Assembly: GCA_025453505.1 (NCBI GenBank)
Contig: JALOQG010000103.1
Span: 1 to 8,509, forward strand
Source: Myxococcota bacterium
Lineage (GTDB): Bacteria; Myxococcota_A; UBA9160; PR03
Direction of reading: 5' to 3'
Length of the DNA: 8,509 bases
Shown: in pieces, positions 1 to 6,507 of the stretch
How positions within the stretch are numbered: position 1 is the first letter of the stretch
Layout of the letters: every line of letters begins with the position of its first letter
Translations under genes and position numbers: made by a program
The notes under the pieces: generated by a model
What the model saw: the letters and a program-made list of their open reading frames with translations, nothing else
What the model was told of the DNA's origin: nothing
The model's database searches: none

Positions 1-1177
1 GCCGTCGCACTTTCCGAGCGACGCGCACGGCCTCGCGTACTTCGACGGCACGCATCTCTACGAGCACGGCGATCCGCGCCAGGGCTTCCACCCCGACTGG
101 AACTCGTACATCTTCAACTACGGCCGCCACGAGGTGCGCTCGTTCCTGCTCTCGTCGGCGCTCTTCTGGCTCGACGTCTTCCACGCCGACGGCCTGCGCG
201 TCGACGCGGTCGCGTCGATGCTCTACCTCGACTACTCGCGCAAGGCGGGCGAGTGGATCCCGAATCCCCACGGCGGACGCGAGAACCTCGACGCGATCGC
301 GCTGCTGCGGCGCATGAACGAGGAGATCTACCGCAGCGTGCCGGGCGCGCAGACGATCGCCGAGGAGTCGACCTCGTGGCCGATGGTGTCGCGCCCGACC
401 TCGAGCGGCGGACTCGGCTTCGGCTTCAAGTGGGACATGGGCTGGATGCACGACACGCTCGGCTACGTCGCCCGCGAGCCGGTGCACCGCCGCTTCCACC
501 ACGACGCCCTCACCTTCCGCATGCTCTACGCGTGGAACGAGAACTTCGTGCTGCCGCTCTCGCACGACGAGGTCGTACACGGCAAGGGATCGCTGCTCGG
601 CCGGATGCCCGGCGACGAGTGGCAGAAGTTCGCCAACCTGCGCGCGCTCTACGGCGCGATGTGGACGCAGCCGGGCAAGAAGCTGCTCTTCATGGGCGGC
701 GAGTTCGCACAGCGCGGCGAGTGGAACCACGACGCGCAGCTCGAGTGGGAGCGCATGGACGAGGAGCCGCACCGCGGCGTCGCGCGCTGGGTGCGCGACC
801 TGAACGCGCTGCTGCGCGCCGAGCCGGCGCTCCACGAACTCGACTGCGAGCCCGCCGGCTTCGCGTGGATCGACTGCCAGGATGCCGCGCAGAGCACGCT
901 CATCTGGATGCGCCGCGCGCAGAGCGATCCCGGCGTGATCGTGGTCGCGTGCAACTGGACGCCGGTGCCGCGTCACGGCTTCCGGGTCGGCGTGCCGCAC
1001 GGCGGCTTCTGGCGCGAGTGCCTGAACAGCGACTCCGCGCACTACGGCGGCAGCGACCTCGGCAACGGCGGCGGCGTGCAGGCGGACGCGAAGCCCTGCC
1101 ACGAGCAGCCGTGCTCGATCTCCATCACGCTGCCGCCGCTCTCCGTCGTGATCTGGAAGGGCGGACCGCGCGCTTGA
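1..1177 (+). CDS. glgB: 1,4-alpha-glucan branching enzyme GlgB, C-terminal part (5' end outside window)
   Basis: GlgB cuts alpha-1,4 glucan chains and re-attaches them as alpha-1,6 branches during cytoplasmic glycogen synthesis. The first full codon is at base 2 and the frame is open to the left edge, so 391 residues are visible. Against about 730 residues for E. coli GlgB, the N-terminal carbohydrate-binding region and start of the GH13 barrel lie outside. The fragment opens with the family's HFP...FDGT.LYEH.DPR block. The GH13 catalytic regions are present: DGLRVDAV, with the nucleophile Asp codon at 203-205; IAEEST, with the acid/base Glu at about 362-364; and LSHDEVVHGKGSL, holding the transition-state Asp. 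The later GGEFAQ..EW block and the all-beta C-terminal domain follow. No frameshift or missing catalytic residue is visible. The stop TGA (1175-1177) overlaps the proposed glnE start. The family assignment is secure; only the 5' end is unknown. Confidence 0.97.
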   Translation, partial: PSHFPSDAHGLAYFDGTHLYEHGDPRQGFHPDWNSYIFNYGRHEVRSFLLSSALFWLDVFHADGLRVDAVASMLYLDYSRKAGEWIPNPHGGRENLDAIALLRRMNEEIYRSVPGAQTIAEESTSWPMVSRPTSSGGLGFGFKWDMGWMHDTLGYVAREPVHRRFHHDALTFRMLYAWNENFVLPLSHDEVVHGKGSLLGRMPGDEWQKFANLRALYGAMWTQPGKKLLFMGGEFAQRGEWNHDAQLEWERMDEEPHRGVARWVRDLNALLRAEPALHELDCEPAGFAWIDCQDAAQSTLIWMRRAQSDPGVIVVACNWTPVPRHGFRVGVPHGGFWRECLNSDSAHYGGSDLGNGGGVQADAKPCHEQPCSISITLPPLSVVIWKGGPRA

Positions 1178-3906
1178 GCGATCGCGAAACGAAGACGCGC
1201 GAGACGCTCTGCGGTGTGGCGCCGTTCTTCGCGCAGTGGCTCGCGCGCGAGCCCGCCTGGCTCGCCGAGCTGGCGGCCGACGATCTCGCGGCGCCGCTCG
1301 CGCGCGATGCGCTCGCCGCGCGCCTCGACGCCGCGCTCGCGGACACGGACGACGCGGGCGCCGAAGCGGCGCTGCGCCGCTTCAAGTACCGCTGGCTCGC
1401 GCGCATCACGCTGCGCGACGCCGCGCTCGAGCTGGCGCGCAGCGGCGAGACGCTCGGCGATCTGACGCTGCTCGCGGAGCTGCTCCTCGATCGCTCGCTC
1501 GCGATCGCGCAGGCGCGTCTGCGCGATCGCATCGGTCCGCCGCGCTGGCGCGACGCGGGCGGCCACGAGCGCGAGGCCGGCTTCTGCATCCTCGGCCTCG
1601 GCAAGCTCGGCGGCGAAGAGCTGAACTTCTCGTCCGACGTCGACTTGATCTACGTCTACGAAGCGGTCGCCGGGGCGCTCGACGGACCGCAGGAGCGCGC
1701 GCCGCTCGACTGGTTCGGACGCCTCGCGCAGGAAATCCAACGCCTCGTCGCCGCGGAGACCGGCGAACGATTCCTCTACCGCATCGATCTCGATCTGCGC
1801 CCCGAAGGCGCGGCGGGACCGCTCGCGATCTCCGACGCCATGCTCGCCTCCTACTACGAGACCGCCGCCGATCATTGGGAGAAGGTCGCCTTCATGAAGG
1901 CGCGGCCCGTGGCGGGCGATCTCGAACTCGGCTGGCGCACCGTGCGGCAGATCCATCCGATGATCTACCGCGGCGCGATGGACTACGCGGGCGTGCGCCG
2001 CATCCGCTCGTGGAAGCAGCGCGTCGGCGAGACGCGCGGCACGGGCGGCGACGGCTTCGACGTGAAGCTCGATCCGGGCGGCATCCGCGACGTCGAGTTC
2101 GTCGCGCAGGCACTCCAGTTGCTGCACGGCGGGCGCATTCCGCAGCTACGGGATCGCTCGGCGCAGCGCACGCTCGCGCGGCTCGCCGAGGTGAAGCTGC
2201 TGCCCGCCGACACCGCAGCGAGTCTGCTCGACGCGTACCTCTTCCTGCGCCGCGTCGAGAACCGGCTCCAGATGGAGGACGAACGCCAGGTGCACGAGCT
2301 GCCGCGCCGCCCCGAGGCGCTGGAGCGGCTCGCGCACGCCTGTGGCTTCGCCGCGCGCGCCGATTTCGAGGCCGCGCTCGCAGAGCGAAGGGAGCGCATC
2401 CTGCGCTTCGACGCCTCGTTCCACGCCGACACCGGCGCGGAGACGATCCTCGCGCTCTTCGAGCGCCACCAGCCGCGGCTCTTCGCCGCGCCCGAGACGC
2501 GGCCGCAGATGGAGGCACTCGCGGCCGAGTTCGCGCGCGAGATCGGGACGTCGTCCGATCCGGCGCTGGCGCTCAACAACCTCGACCGCTTCGTCGCCGC
2601 GGTCGGCAGCCGCCGCTTCTACTACGAACTGCTGCTCGACCGCCCCGAGCTGATCGGGCGCCTCACCGCACTCTTCGCCGGCTCGCGCTTCCTCTCGATC
2701 CTGCTCACGCAGCACCTCGGCCTGATCGAGCCGCTCTTCGCCGATCCCGACGTCCTGCTGCTCTCGAAGGACGCGCTGCGCAGCGATCTCGCCGCGATCC
2801 AGAGTGCGCTCGGAACGCCCGACTTCGAGCGCGATCTCGAGGCGCTGCGCCTCTTCCACCACCGCCACGTCTTGAACGTCGGGCTGCTCGACGTCGACGA
2901 GAAGCTCTCGCGCGCGGCGTGCGAGGGCGCGCTCAGCGACGTCGCCGAAGTGACGCTGGAGAGCGCGCTCGCGGTGGCGCGCCGCGAGGTCGAACGCGTG
3001 CGCAAGGCGTCCGAAGCCGCCCGCGGCGCGCGCTTCCTGGTCGTCGGAATGGGCAAGCTCGCCAGCCGCGAGCTGACCTACGGCAGCGATCTCGACGTGC
3101 TCTTCCTCTACGGACTCGACACCGTCGAGCCGGGCGACCGGCTCGAAGCGCAGGAACATTGCGTGCGCATCGCGCAGCGCTTCATCTCGGCGATCGAGAC
3201 GCCGACCGCGAGCGGCGCGTGCTACGAGATCGACTCGCGCCTGCGGCCGTCCGGCAACCAGGGCGCGCTCGTCACGTCGATCGCGGGACTGCGCGACCAC
3301 TACGAGACGCACGCGATGTTGTGGGAGCGGCAGGCGCTGCTGCGCGCGCGCGCGGTCGCAGGCGATCCGCAGGCCGCCGCCGACTTCGAGGCGCTGCGCC
3401 GCGAGCAGCTGCTGCGCCCGCTGCCGGACGACGCGGCTGCGGAGATCCACCGCGTGCGCGTGCGCATGGAGCAGGAGCTGGCCGGCGAGACCGCGACGCA
3501 TCGGGATCTCAAGCGCGGGCGCGGCGGTCTCCTCGACGTCGAGGCGATCGTCCAGCTGCTCCAGCTCCGGCACGGGCGCGAGCACGCCGAGTTGCTCGAC
3601 ACCGACCGCACCGAGCGCGTGATCGCGAAGCTGGCGCAGCGCGCACTCCTCGCGCCCGCGCAGGCGCAGACGCTGGCCGACGGCTGGGAGTTCCTCGAGC
3701 GCCTCGCGAGCCGGCTGCGCGTGGTCGAGAACCGCTCGATCTCCGATCTCGACATCGAGCACGGCGATCTCGATGGCCTCGCGCGCCGCCTCGGCTACGC
3801 CGCGGGCACGCGCGAATCGAGCGCGCGCCGCGCGCTGCTCGACGACTACGCGCGCCACACCGGCGCGATCCGCCGCGTCTACGGCGAGGTGCTGGGCGTC
3901 GCTTGA
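1174..3906 (+). CDS. glnE: Bifunctional glutamine synthetase adenylyltransferase / adenylyl-removing enzyme GlnE
   Basis: GlnE adds AMP to, and phosphorolytically removes it from, a tyrosine of glutamine synthetase, tuning ammonia assimilation under PII control. The call gives 910 residues, close to the 946 of E. coli GlnE. Both nucleotidyltransferase halves are intact. The N-terminal adenylyl-removing half has GLGKLGGEELNFSSDVDL (from residue 141; metal-binding Asp155 and Asp157), LRPEGAAGPLAIS and DPGGIRDVEF. The C-terminal adenylyltransferase half has GMGKLASRELTYGSDLDV (from residue 625; Asp639 and Asp641), LRPSGNQGALVTS and GRGGLLDVE. The open frame extends far upstream inside glgB, but homology begins only near PFFAQWLAREPAWL. 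I therefore place the start at TTG 1174, which overlaps the glgB stop as TTGA, with purine-rich GGAAGGGCGGA at 1155-1165. GTG 1216 is an alternative but has a weaker ribosome site. The 3' end overlaps the opposite-strand PEP-CTERM gene by 28 bases. Confidence 0.95.
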   Translation: MSDRETKTRETLCGVAPFFAQWLAREPAWLAELAADDLAAPLARDALAARLDAALADTDDAGAEAALRRFKYRWLARITLRDAALELARSGETLGDLTLLAELLLDRSLAIAQARLRDRIGPPRWRDAGGHEREAGFCILGLGKLGGEELNFSSDVDLIYVYEAVAGALDGPQERAPLDWFGRLAQEIQRLVAAETGERFLYRIDLDLRPEGAAGPLAISDAMLASYYETAADHWEKVAFMKARPVAGDLELGWRTVRQIHPMIYRGAMDYAGVRRIRSWKQRVGETRGTGGDGFDVKLDPGGIRDVEFVAQALQLLHGGRIPQLRDRSAQRTLARLAEVKLLPADTAASLLDAYLFLRRVENRLQMEDERQVHELPRRPEALERLAHACGFAARADFEAALAERRERILRFDASFHADTGAETILALFERHQPRLFAAPETRPQMEALAAEFAREIGTSSDPALALNNLDRFVAAVGSRRFYYELLLDRPELIGRLTALFAGSRFLSILLTQHLGLIEPLFADPDVLLLSKDALRSDLAAIQSALGTPDFERDLEALRLFHHRHVLNVGLLDVDEKLSRAACEGALSDVAEVTLESALAVARREVERVRKASEAARGARFLVVGMGKLASRELTYGSDLDVLFLYGLDTVEPGDRLEAQEHCVRIAQRFISAIETPTASGACYEIDSRLRPSGNQGALVTSIAGLRDHYETHAMLWERQALLRARAVAGDPQAAADFEALRREQLLRPLPDDAAAEIHRVRVRMEQELAGETATHRDLKRGRGGLLDVEAIVQLLQLRHGREHAELLDTDRTERVIAKLAQRALLAPAQAQTLADGWEFLERLASRLRVVENRSISDLDIEHGDLDGLARRLGYAAGTRESSARRALLDDYARHTGAIRRVYGEVLGVA

Positions 3907-4910
3907 GCGCGGCGCCGGTGCGCGAGCGCGGCGAGCGCGGCGAACGCGGAGAGCGCCAGCCCCGACGCGGGTTCGGGCACCAGAAGCACCACGTCGAGCC
4001 GGAACGAATCGTTGAGCCCGATCAGCTCGAAGGCCTCGATCGCGGCGCCCCCGTAGAGCGCGGTCAGGTCGACGTAGCCGCCGTCGTCGCTCGCGGCGCG
4101 CAGGCCCAGCGAAGTCCCGTTCCCGTCGAAGGCCTCGATGAAGTGGTCTCCCGGAGCGGCGGTGCCGCCGACGTTCGTCGAATCCGACAGGCCGTACTCG
4201 ACCTGCGGGATCGGCTCTTCGAATTGGACGAGCACGCTCTCGCCCGCGTCGATCCGGTCGCTCGCGCCGCCGACGATACCGAGTCCAGCGCCCCCGTCCG
4301 CGACGTGGAAGGCGCCGTCCGCCGTTTCCAGGCGAAGGCCGCACTGGAGCAGAGGAGAGGCGAACGAGAAGGCGGCGCCGAAGAAGTTCGATGCGATGTC
4401 GGCGGTCGTGCTGACGCCCGGCGGGAGCCTCCACTGCGCGCGGCTGATCCGGATGGTCTCGAGCGCGGTCACCCGAAAGGAGGTGAGTGCCGCGCCGCCG
4501 AAGAGCGTCGCGACGTCGATGGCGCCGACGCCGCCCGTCGCCTCGACGCCCAGGGACACGGCGCCGACGAACCCTTCCACGAAGGTCTCTCCGACGATTG
4601 CGTCGGCGTCCTGGTTCGAAGCGGCCGCGACCCGATACCCGGCGCCAGGACGGGCTCCGAGGGTGGATGTGAACAAGAACGACTCCCCCGGATCGATGTC
4701 AAAGTCGGATGCGCCGCCCGTGTAGCCGAGACCGCTCGGAGAAAGGTTGATGGAATTGCCCCCGGTGGACGCGGCGACGGAGATCCCGCAGTTGGTCGAA
4801 AGAGAGAGTTCTCGCGTACCGGAGCGCTGGTAGTTGACGACCGTGTCGAACGCGCGCACGGGCGCCGCGAGCGTCAGGAGGAGTGCCAATCCGAGAAGGG
4901 TCCGGCTCAT
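3879..4910 (-). CDS. PEP-CTERM sorting-domain protein with two internal repeats (exported)
   Basis: This is a 343-residue exported protein of unknown specific role. Residues 1-20 look like a Sec signal peptide: basic start, LLGLALLLTLAA core, cleavage after VRA. The C-terminus carries a PEP-CTERM signal: VPEP at 311-314, an Ala/Leu-rich membrane segment at about 315-330, then RRR at 332-334. By family knowledge this signal is recognised by an exosortase, which processes the protein at the cell envelope. The mature part is rich in Gly, Ala, Asp and Ser and contains two homologous units, about residues 41-156 and 190-305, each starting with one of the protein's only two cysteines. The ATG at 4908-4910 is preceded by GAGG nine bases upstream. 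The gene starts 36 bases after nth ends, on the same strand, so cotranscription is possible. It ends inside the 3' end of glnE, giving a nine-residue tail after RRR. The 5' part is clearly less GC-rich than its neighbours. The PEP-CTERM call is firm; the function is unknown. Confidence 0.9.
   Translation of the reverse strand: MSRTLLGLALLLTLAAPVRAFDTVVNYQRSGTRELSLSTNCGISVAASTGGNSINLSPSGLGYTGGASDFDIDPGESFLFTSTLGARPGAGYRVAAASNQDADAIVGETFVEGFVGAVSLGVEATGGVGAIDVATLFGGAALTSFRVTALETIRISRAQWRLPPGVSTTADIASNFFGAAFSFASPLLQCGLRLETADGAFHVADGGAGLGIVGGASDRIDAGESVLVQFEEPIPQVEYGLSDSTNVGGTAAPGDHFIEAFDGNGTSLGLRAASDDGGYVDLTALYGGAAIEAFELIGLNDSFRLDVVLLVPEPASGLALSAFAALAALAHRRRAQATPSTSP
3924..3950. repeat. Short 9-base tandem repeat in the PEP-CTERM membrane segment
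   Basis: GAGCGCGGC occurs twice in tandem at 3924-3941, followed by the degenerate copy GAACGCGGA (3942-3950); one more exact copy lies at 3905-3913. On the minus strand the in-phase units encode Ala-Ala-Leu within the hydrophobic C-terminal segment. Being a multiple of three, a slip here would change the segment length without breaking the frame. It may simply reflect low-complexity Ala/Leu coding in GC-rich DNA. Confidence 0.6.
3996..4790 (-). repeat. Two diverged internal protein repeats in the PEP-CTERM gene
   Basis: Codons 41-156 (bases 4443-4790) and 190-305 (3996-4343) encode similar units. Matching blocks in order are CGISVAASTG / CGLRLETADG, GLGYTGGASDFDIDPGES / GLGIVGGASDRIDAGES, GETFVEGF / GDHFIEAF, SLGVEATGG / SLGLRAASDD, and LFGGAALTSFRVTALE / LYGGAAIEAFELIGLN. 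The offset stays at 147-149 residues throughout. This indicates an ancient duplication of a domain of about 115 residues, joined by a linker of about 33 residues. The alignment was made by eye. Confidence 0.85.
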
Positions 4911-4946
4911 GATTCCGCGCCTCGCTTGCTTCGCCTCACTGTGCCT

Positions 4947-5627
4947 TCACGGCCGGCGTCGAGCAACGGGCGATGCATCGGGAGCGGACCCGCGCGGCGC
5001 CGCCCACGAGCAGATCGGACACTCCTTCGCGTCGTGGCCACGCGCCGGACACTGCTCGCGCCCGAAGTAGATGATCTGGAGATGCCGGCGCGCCCACTCG
5101 GACTCGGGAAAGAGCGCCTTCAGATCGCGCTCGGTCTGCACCACGTTCTTGCCCGACGAAAGACCCCAGCGCGCCGCCAGCCGATGGATGTGCGTATCCA
5201 CCGGAAACGCGGGAATCCCGAACGCCTGCACCAGCACCACGCTGGCCGTCTTGTGTCCCACGCCCGGTAGTGCTTCGAGCTCTTCGAGCGTCTTCGGCAC
5301 CCGGCCGCCGTGGCGCTCGACGAGCAGCCGCGAGAGTTCGCGGATGTGTTTCGCTTTCGTCGGCGCGAGGCCGCAAGGACGCACGATCGCATCGATCTGC
5401 TCGACCGTCAGCTTCGCCATCGCCTGCGGCGTGTCCGCGAGCGCGAAGAGTTTCGGCGTCACCTCGTTCACGCGCGAGTCGAGGCACTGCGCCGAGAGCA
5501 CCACCGCGACCAGCAGCGTGTAGGGGTCGTCGTGGAGCAGCGGGATCGGCGGCTGCGGGTACCGGTCGTCGAGGATCTTCCCGATCCGGCGCGCCTTCGC
5601 GACGCGCGCGTCCACGGCCTTCGTCAT
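4947..5627 (-). CDS. nth: Endonuclease III (DNA glycosylase/AP lyase) with atypical C-terminal Cys/His cluster
   Basis: Nth removes oxidised pyrimidines from DNA and cleaves the abasic site during base excision repair. The 226-residue product has the HhH-GPD fold signatures. VLSAQCLDSRVNEVTPKL lies near residues 43-60. The helix-hairpin-helix LPGVGHKTASVV carries catalytic Lys126 (E. coli Lys120 equivalent), and FPVDTHIHRL carries catalytic Asp144 (Asp138 equivalent). Length is near the 211 residues of E. coli Nth. The usual C-x6-C-x2-C-x5-C iron-sulphur motif is not seen. Instead FGREQC is followed by Cys193-x4-His198-x4-Cys203-x2-Cys206 and a low-complexity tail ending ARRRP, with no fourth Cys. 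The ATG (5625-5627) overlaps the stop of the NYN gene as ATGA. No good ribosome site lies close upstream (AAGGTG is about 14 bases away), so translational coupling is likely. A longer in-frame extension upstream is only a shadow of the NYN gene. Confidence 0.94.
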   Translation of the reverse strand: MTKAVDARVAKARRIGKILDDRYPQPPIPLLHDDPYTLLVAVVLSAQCLDSRVNEVTPKLFALADTPQAMAKLTVEQIDAIVRPCGLAPTKAKHIRELSRLLVERHGGRVPKTLEELEALPGVGHKTASVVLVQAFGIPAFPVDTHIHRLAARWGLSSGKNVVQTERDLKALFPESEWARRHLQIIYFGREQCPARGHDAKECPICSWAAPRGSAPDASPVARRRP

Positions 5628-6397
5628 CGCGCCGCGAGTCGCACCTTGTAGTTGCCGCGACTCTCGTCGTAGTCGAGCACGATCAGGTTCTGGTCCGCTG
5701 CGGCTTCGAGCAGATCCGAGAACGAGCGGTGTCCGTAGGTGGACTCGTTGAAGCCCGGGTGCACGCGGCGCATGGTCTGCTTGACGATCGAGCCCCAGAG
5801 CGGGTCGTAGTCCTGCTCGAGCGAGCGTACGATCTCGACCAGCTTGTCGAGCGCCTCGTCGCCGACGATCGGCGTCCCGCCCTTCTCCGTCTTCTTCTTC
5901 GCGACCGGCTTCTGCTCGGCCTTCTGCTTGACCAGGTCGTCGTAGAAGAGGAACTCGTCGCAGCCGGCGACGAGCAGGTCCGAGGTCGAGTTGCGGACGC
6001 CGCACCCGATCACGCGCTTGTCGTTCTCCTTGAGCTTGTAGACGAGCGGCGAGAAGTCGCTGTCGCCCGACACGAGCACGAATGCGTCGATGTGCGACTT
6101 CTGGTGACACAGGTCGAGCGCGTCCACGACCATGCGGATGTCGGCGCTGTTCTTGCCGCCCTGGCGTGTCTGCGGGATGTCCACCATCTCGATGCCCTGC
6201 GCGTGGAACTCGCGCACCGCCTCGCGATAGCGGCCCCAGTCGCAGTAGGCGCGCTTGTAGACGATGCGGCCCTTCTCGAGGATGCGTTTCAAGACGAGAT
6301 CGATGCGGAACGGACCGCTCGCGCCCTTCATCTCGCGCGCGCCGATCGCGAGATTCTCGAAGTCCACGAACACGGCGATGCGGAGTTCGTCCGACAC
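5624..6397 (-). CDS. NYN-domain putative ribonuclease with C-terminal OST-HTH/LOTUS-like domain
   Basis: This 257-residue protein is of the LabA/DUF88 type. The N-terminal NYN (PIN-like) domain spans about residues 5-155. It shows the acidic residues expected to hold catalytic metal: Asp12 in VFVDFENL, Asp86 and Asp92 in NSADIRMVVDAL, and Asp112 and Asp114 in VSGDSDFSPLV. A Lys-rich linker (about 157-173) leads to a winged-helix OST-HTH/LOTUS-like region (about 178-255), with HPGFNESTYGHRSFSDLLEAA as its recognisable core (given here as the family-like block). By family knowledge such proteins bind and may cleave RNA in the cytoplasm; the substrate is unknown and activity is inferred only from intact acidic residues. 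The start is GTG 6397, supported by GAGGGGGA at 6403-6410, about five bases upstream. It is the first gene of an apparent minus-strand unit, overlapping nth by four bases and divergent from the zinc-ribbon gene. Confidence 0.9.
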   Translation of the reverse strand: MSDELRIAVFVDFENLAIGAREMKGASGPFRIDLVLKRILEKGRIVYKRAYCDWGRYREAVREFHAQGIEMVDIPQTRQGGKNSADIRMVVDALDLCHQKSHIDAFVLVSGDSDFSPLVYKLKENDKRVIGCGVRNSTSDLLVAGCDEFLFYDDLVKQKAEQKPVAKKKTEKGGTPIVGDEALDKLVEIVRSLEQDYDPLWGSIVKQTMRRVHPGFNESTYGHRSFSDLLEAAADQNLIVLDYDESRGNYKVRLAAR

Positions 6398-6402
6398 GAT
6401 CG

Positions 6403-6410
6403 TCCCCCTC
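6403..6410 (-). promoter_or_regulatory. Ribosome binding site for the NYN gene
   Basis: The minus strand reads GAGGGGGA, ending five bases before a GTG codon. It fixes the GTG at 6397 as the start, in the absence of any nearby in-frame ATG that would keep the conserved VFVDFEN block. Confidence 0.7.
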
Positions 6411-6495
6411 GGATGCGTGGGAGGATTTGAATAGCGCTTTCGCTCTCTCGTCGCCTTCGACGCCGCGCGTCGCGCACTACCTTTGCACTTCGATC

Positions 6496-6500
6496 GGAGG
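6496..6500 (+). promoter_or_regulatory. Ribosome binding site for the zinc-ribbon gene
   Basis: A perfect GGAGG sits seven bases before TTG 6508. The frame has no ATG near the conserved part, so this site decides the start. Another in-frame TTG further upstream (about 6427) lacks comparable support. Confidence 0.75.
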
Positions 6501-6507
6501 CACGAGC

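Larger units (their letters stand above)
6398..6507. promoter_or_regulatory. Divergent intergenic region between the NYN and zinc-ribbon genes
   Basis: These 110 bases separate two divergent starts and must carry promoters for both, unless the zinc-ribbon gene is read from elsewhere. A locally AT-rich patch reads TATTCAAAT on the minus strand (6425-6433), about 30 bases from the NYN start, and could serve as a -10 element. No convincing -35 partner is seen. On the plus strand, TTCGAC (6456-6461) and TACCTT (6478-6483) are 16 bases apart but poor matches. No clear operator palindrome was found. The region as regulatory space is well supported; the exact boxes are not. Confidence 0.4.

Noticed and set aside
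253..1173. Upstream extension of the glnE frame into glgB
   Set aside because: The residues before position 1174 are Arg/Ala-rich shadow of glgB. GlnE homology starts only after the glgB stop.
2146..4434. Minus-strand open frame of about 762 codons antisense to glnE
   Set aside because: Its composition is repetitive Arg/Ala/Glu without any domain, and it crosses the true stop region of two well-supported genes in another frame.
1236..5270. Plus-strand open frame of about 1344 codons crossing several genes
   Set aside because: It is almost entirely Arg/Ala/Pro/Gly low complexity, out of frame with glnE and antisense to the PEP-CTERM and nth genes. It is a typical shadow frame in GC-rich DNA.
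5628..6110. N-terminal extension of nth into the NYN gene
   Set aside because: The extra residues are a shadow of the NYN coding frame. Endonuclease III homology and normal length fit the ATG at 5627.
6427..6483. TTGAAT at 6427-6432 paired with TACCTT at 6478-6483 as a plus-strand promoter
   Set aside because: The 45-base spacing is far too long for a sigma-70 type promoter.
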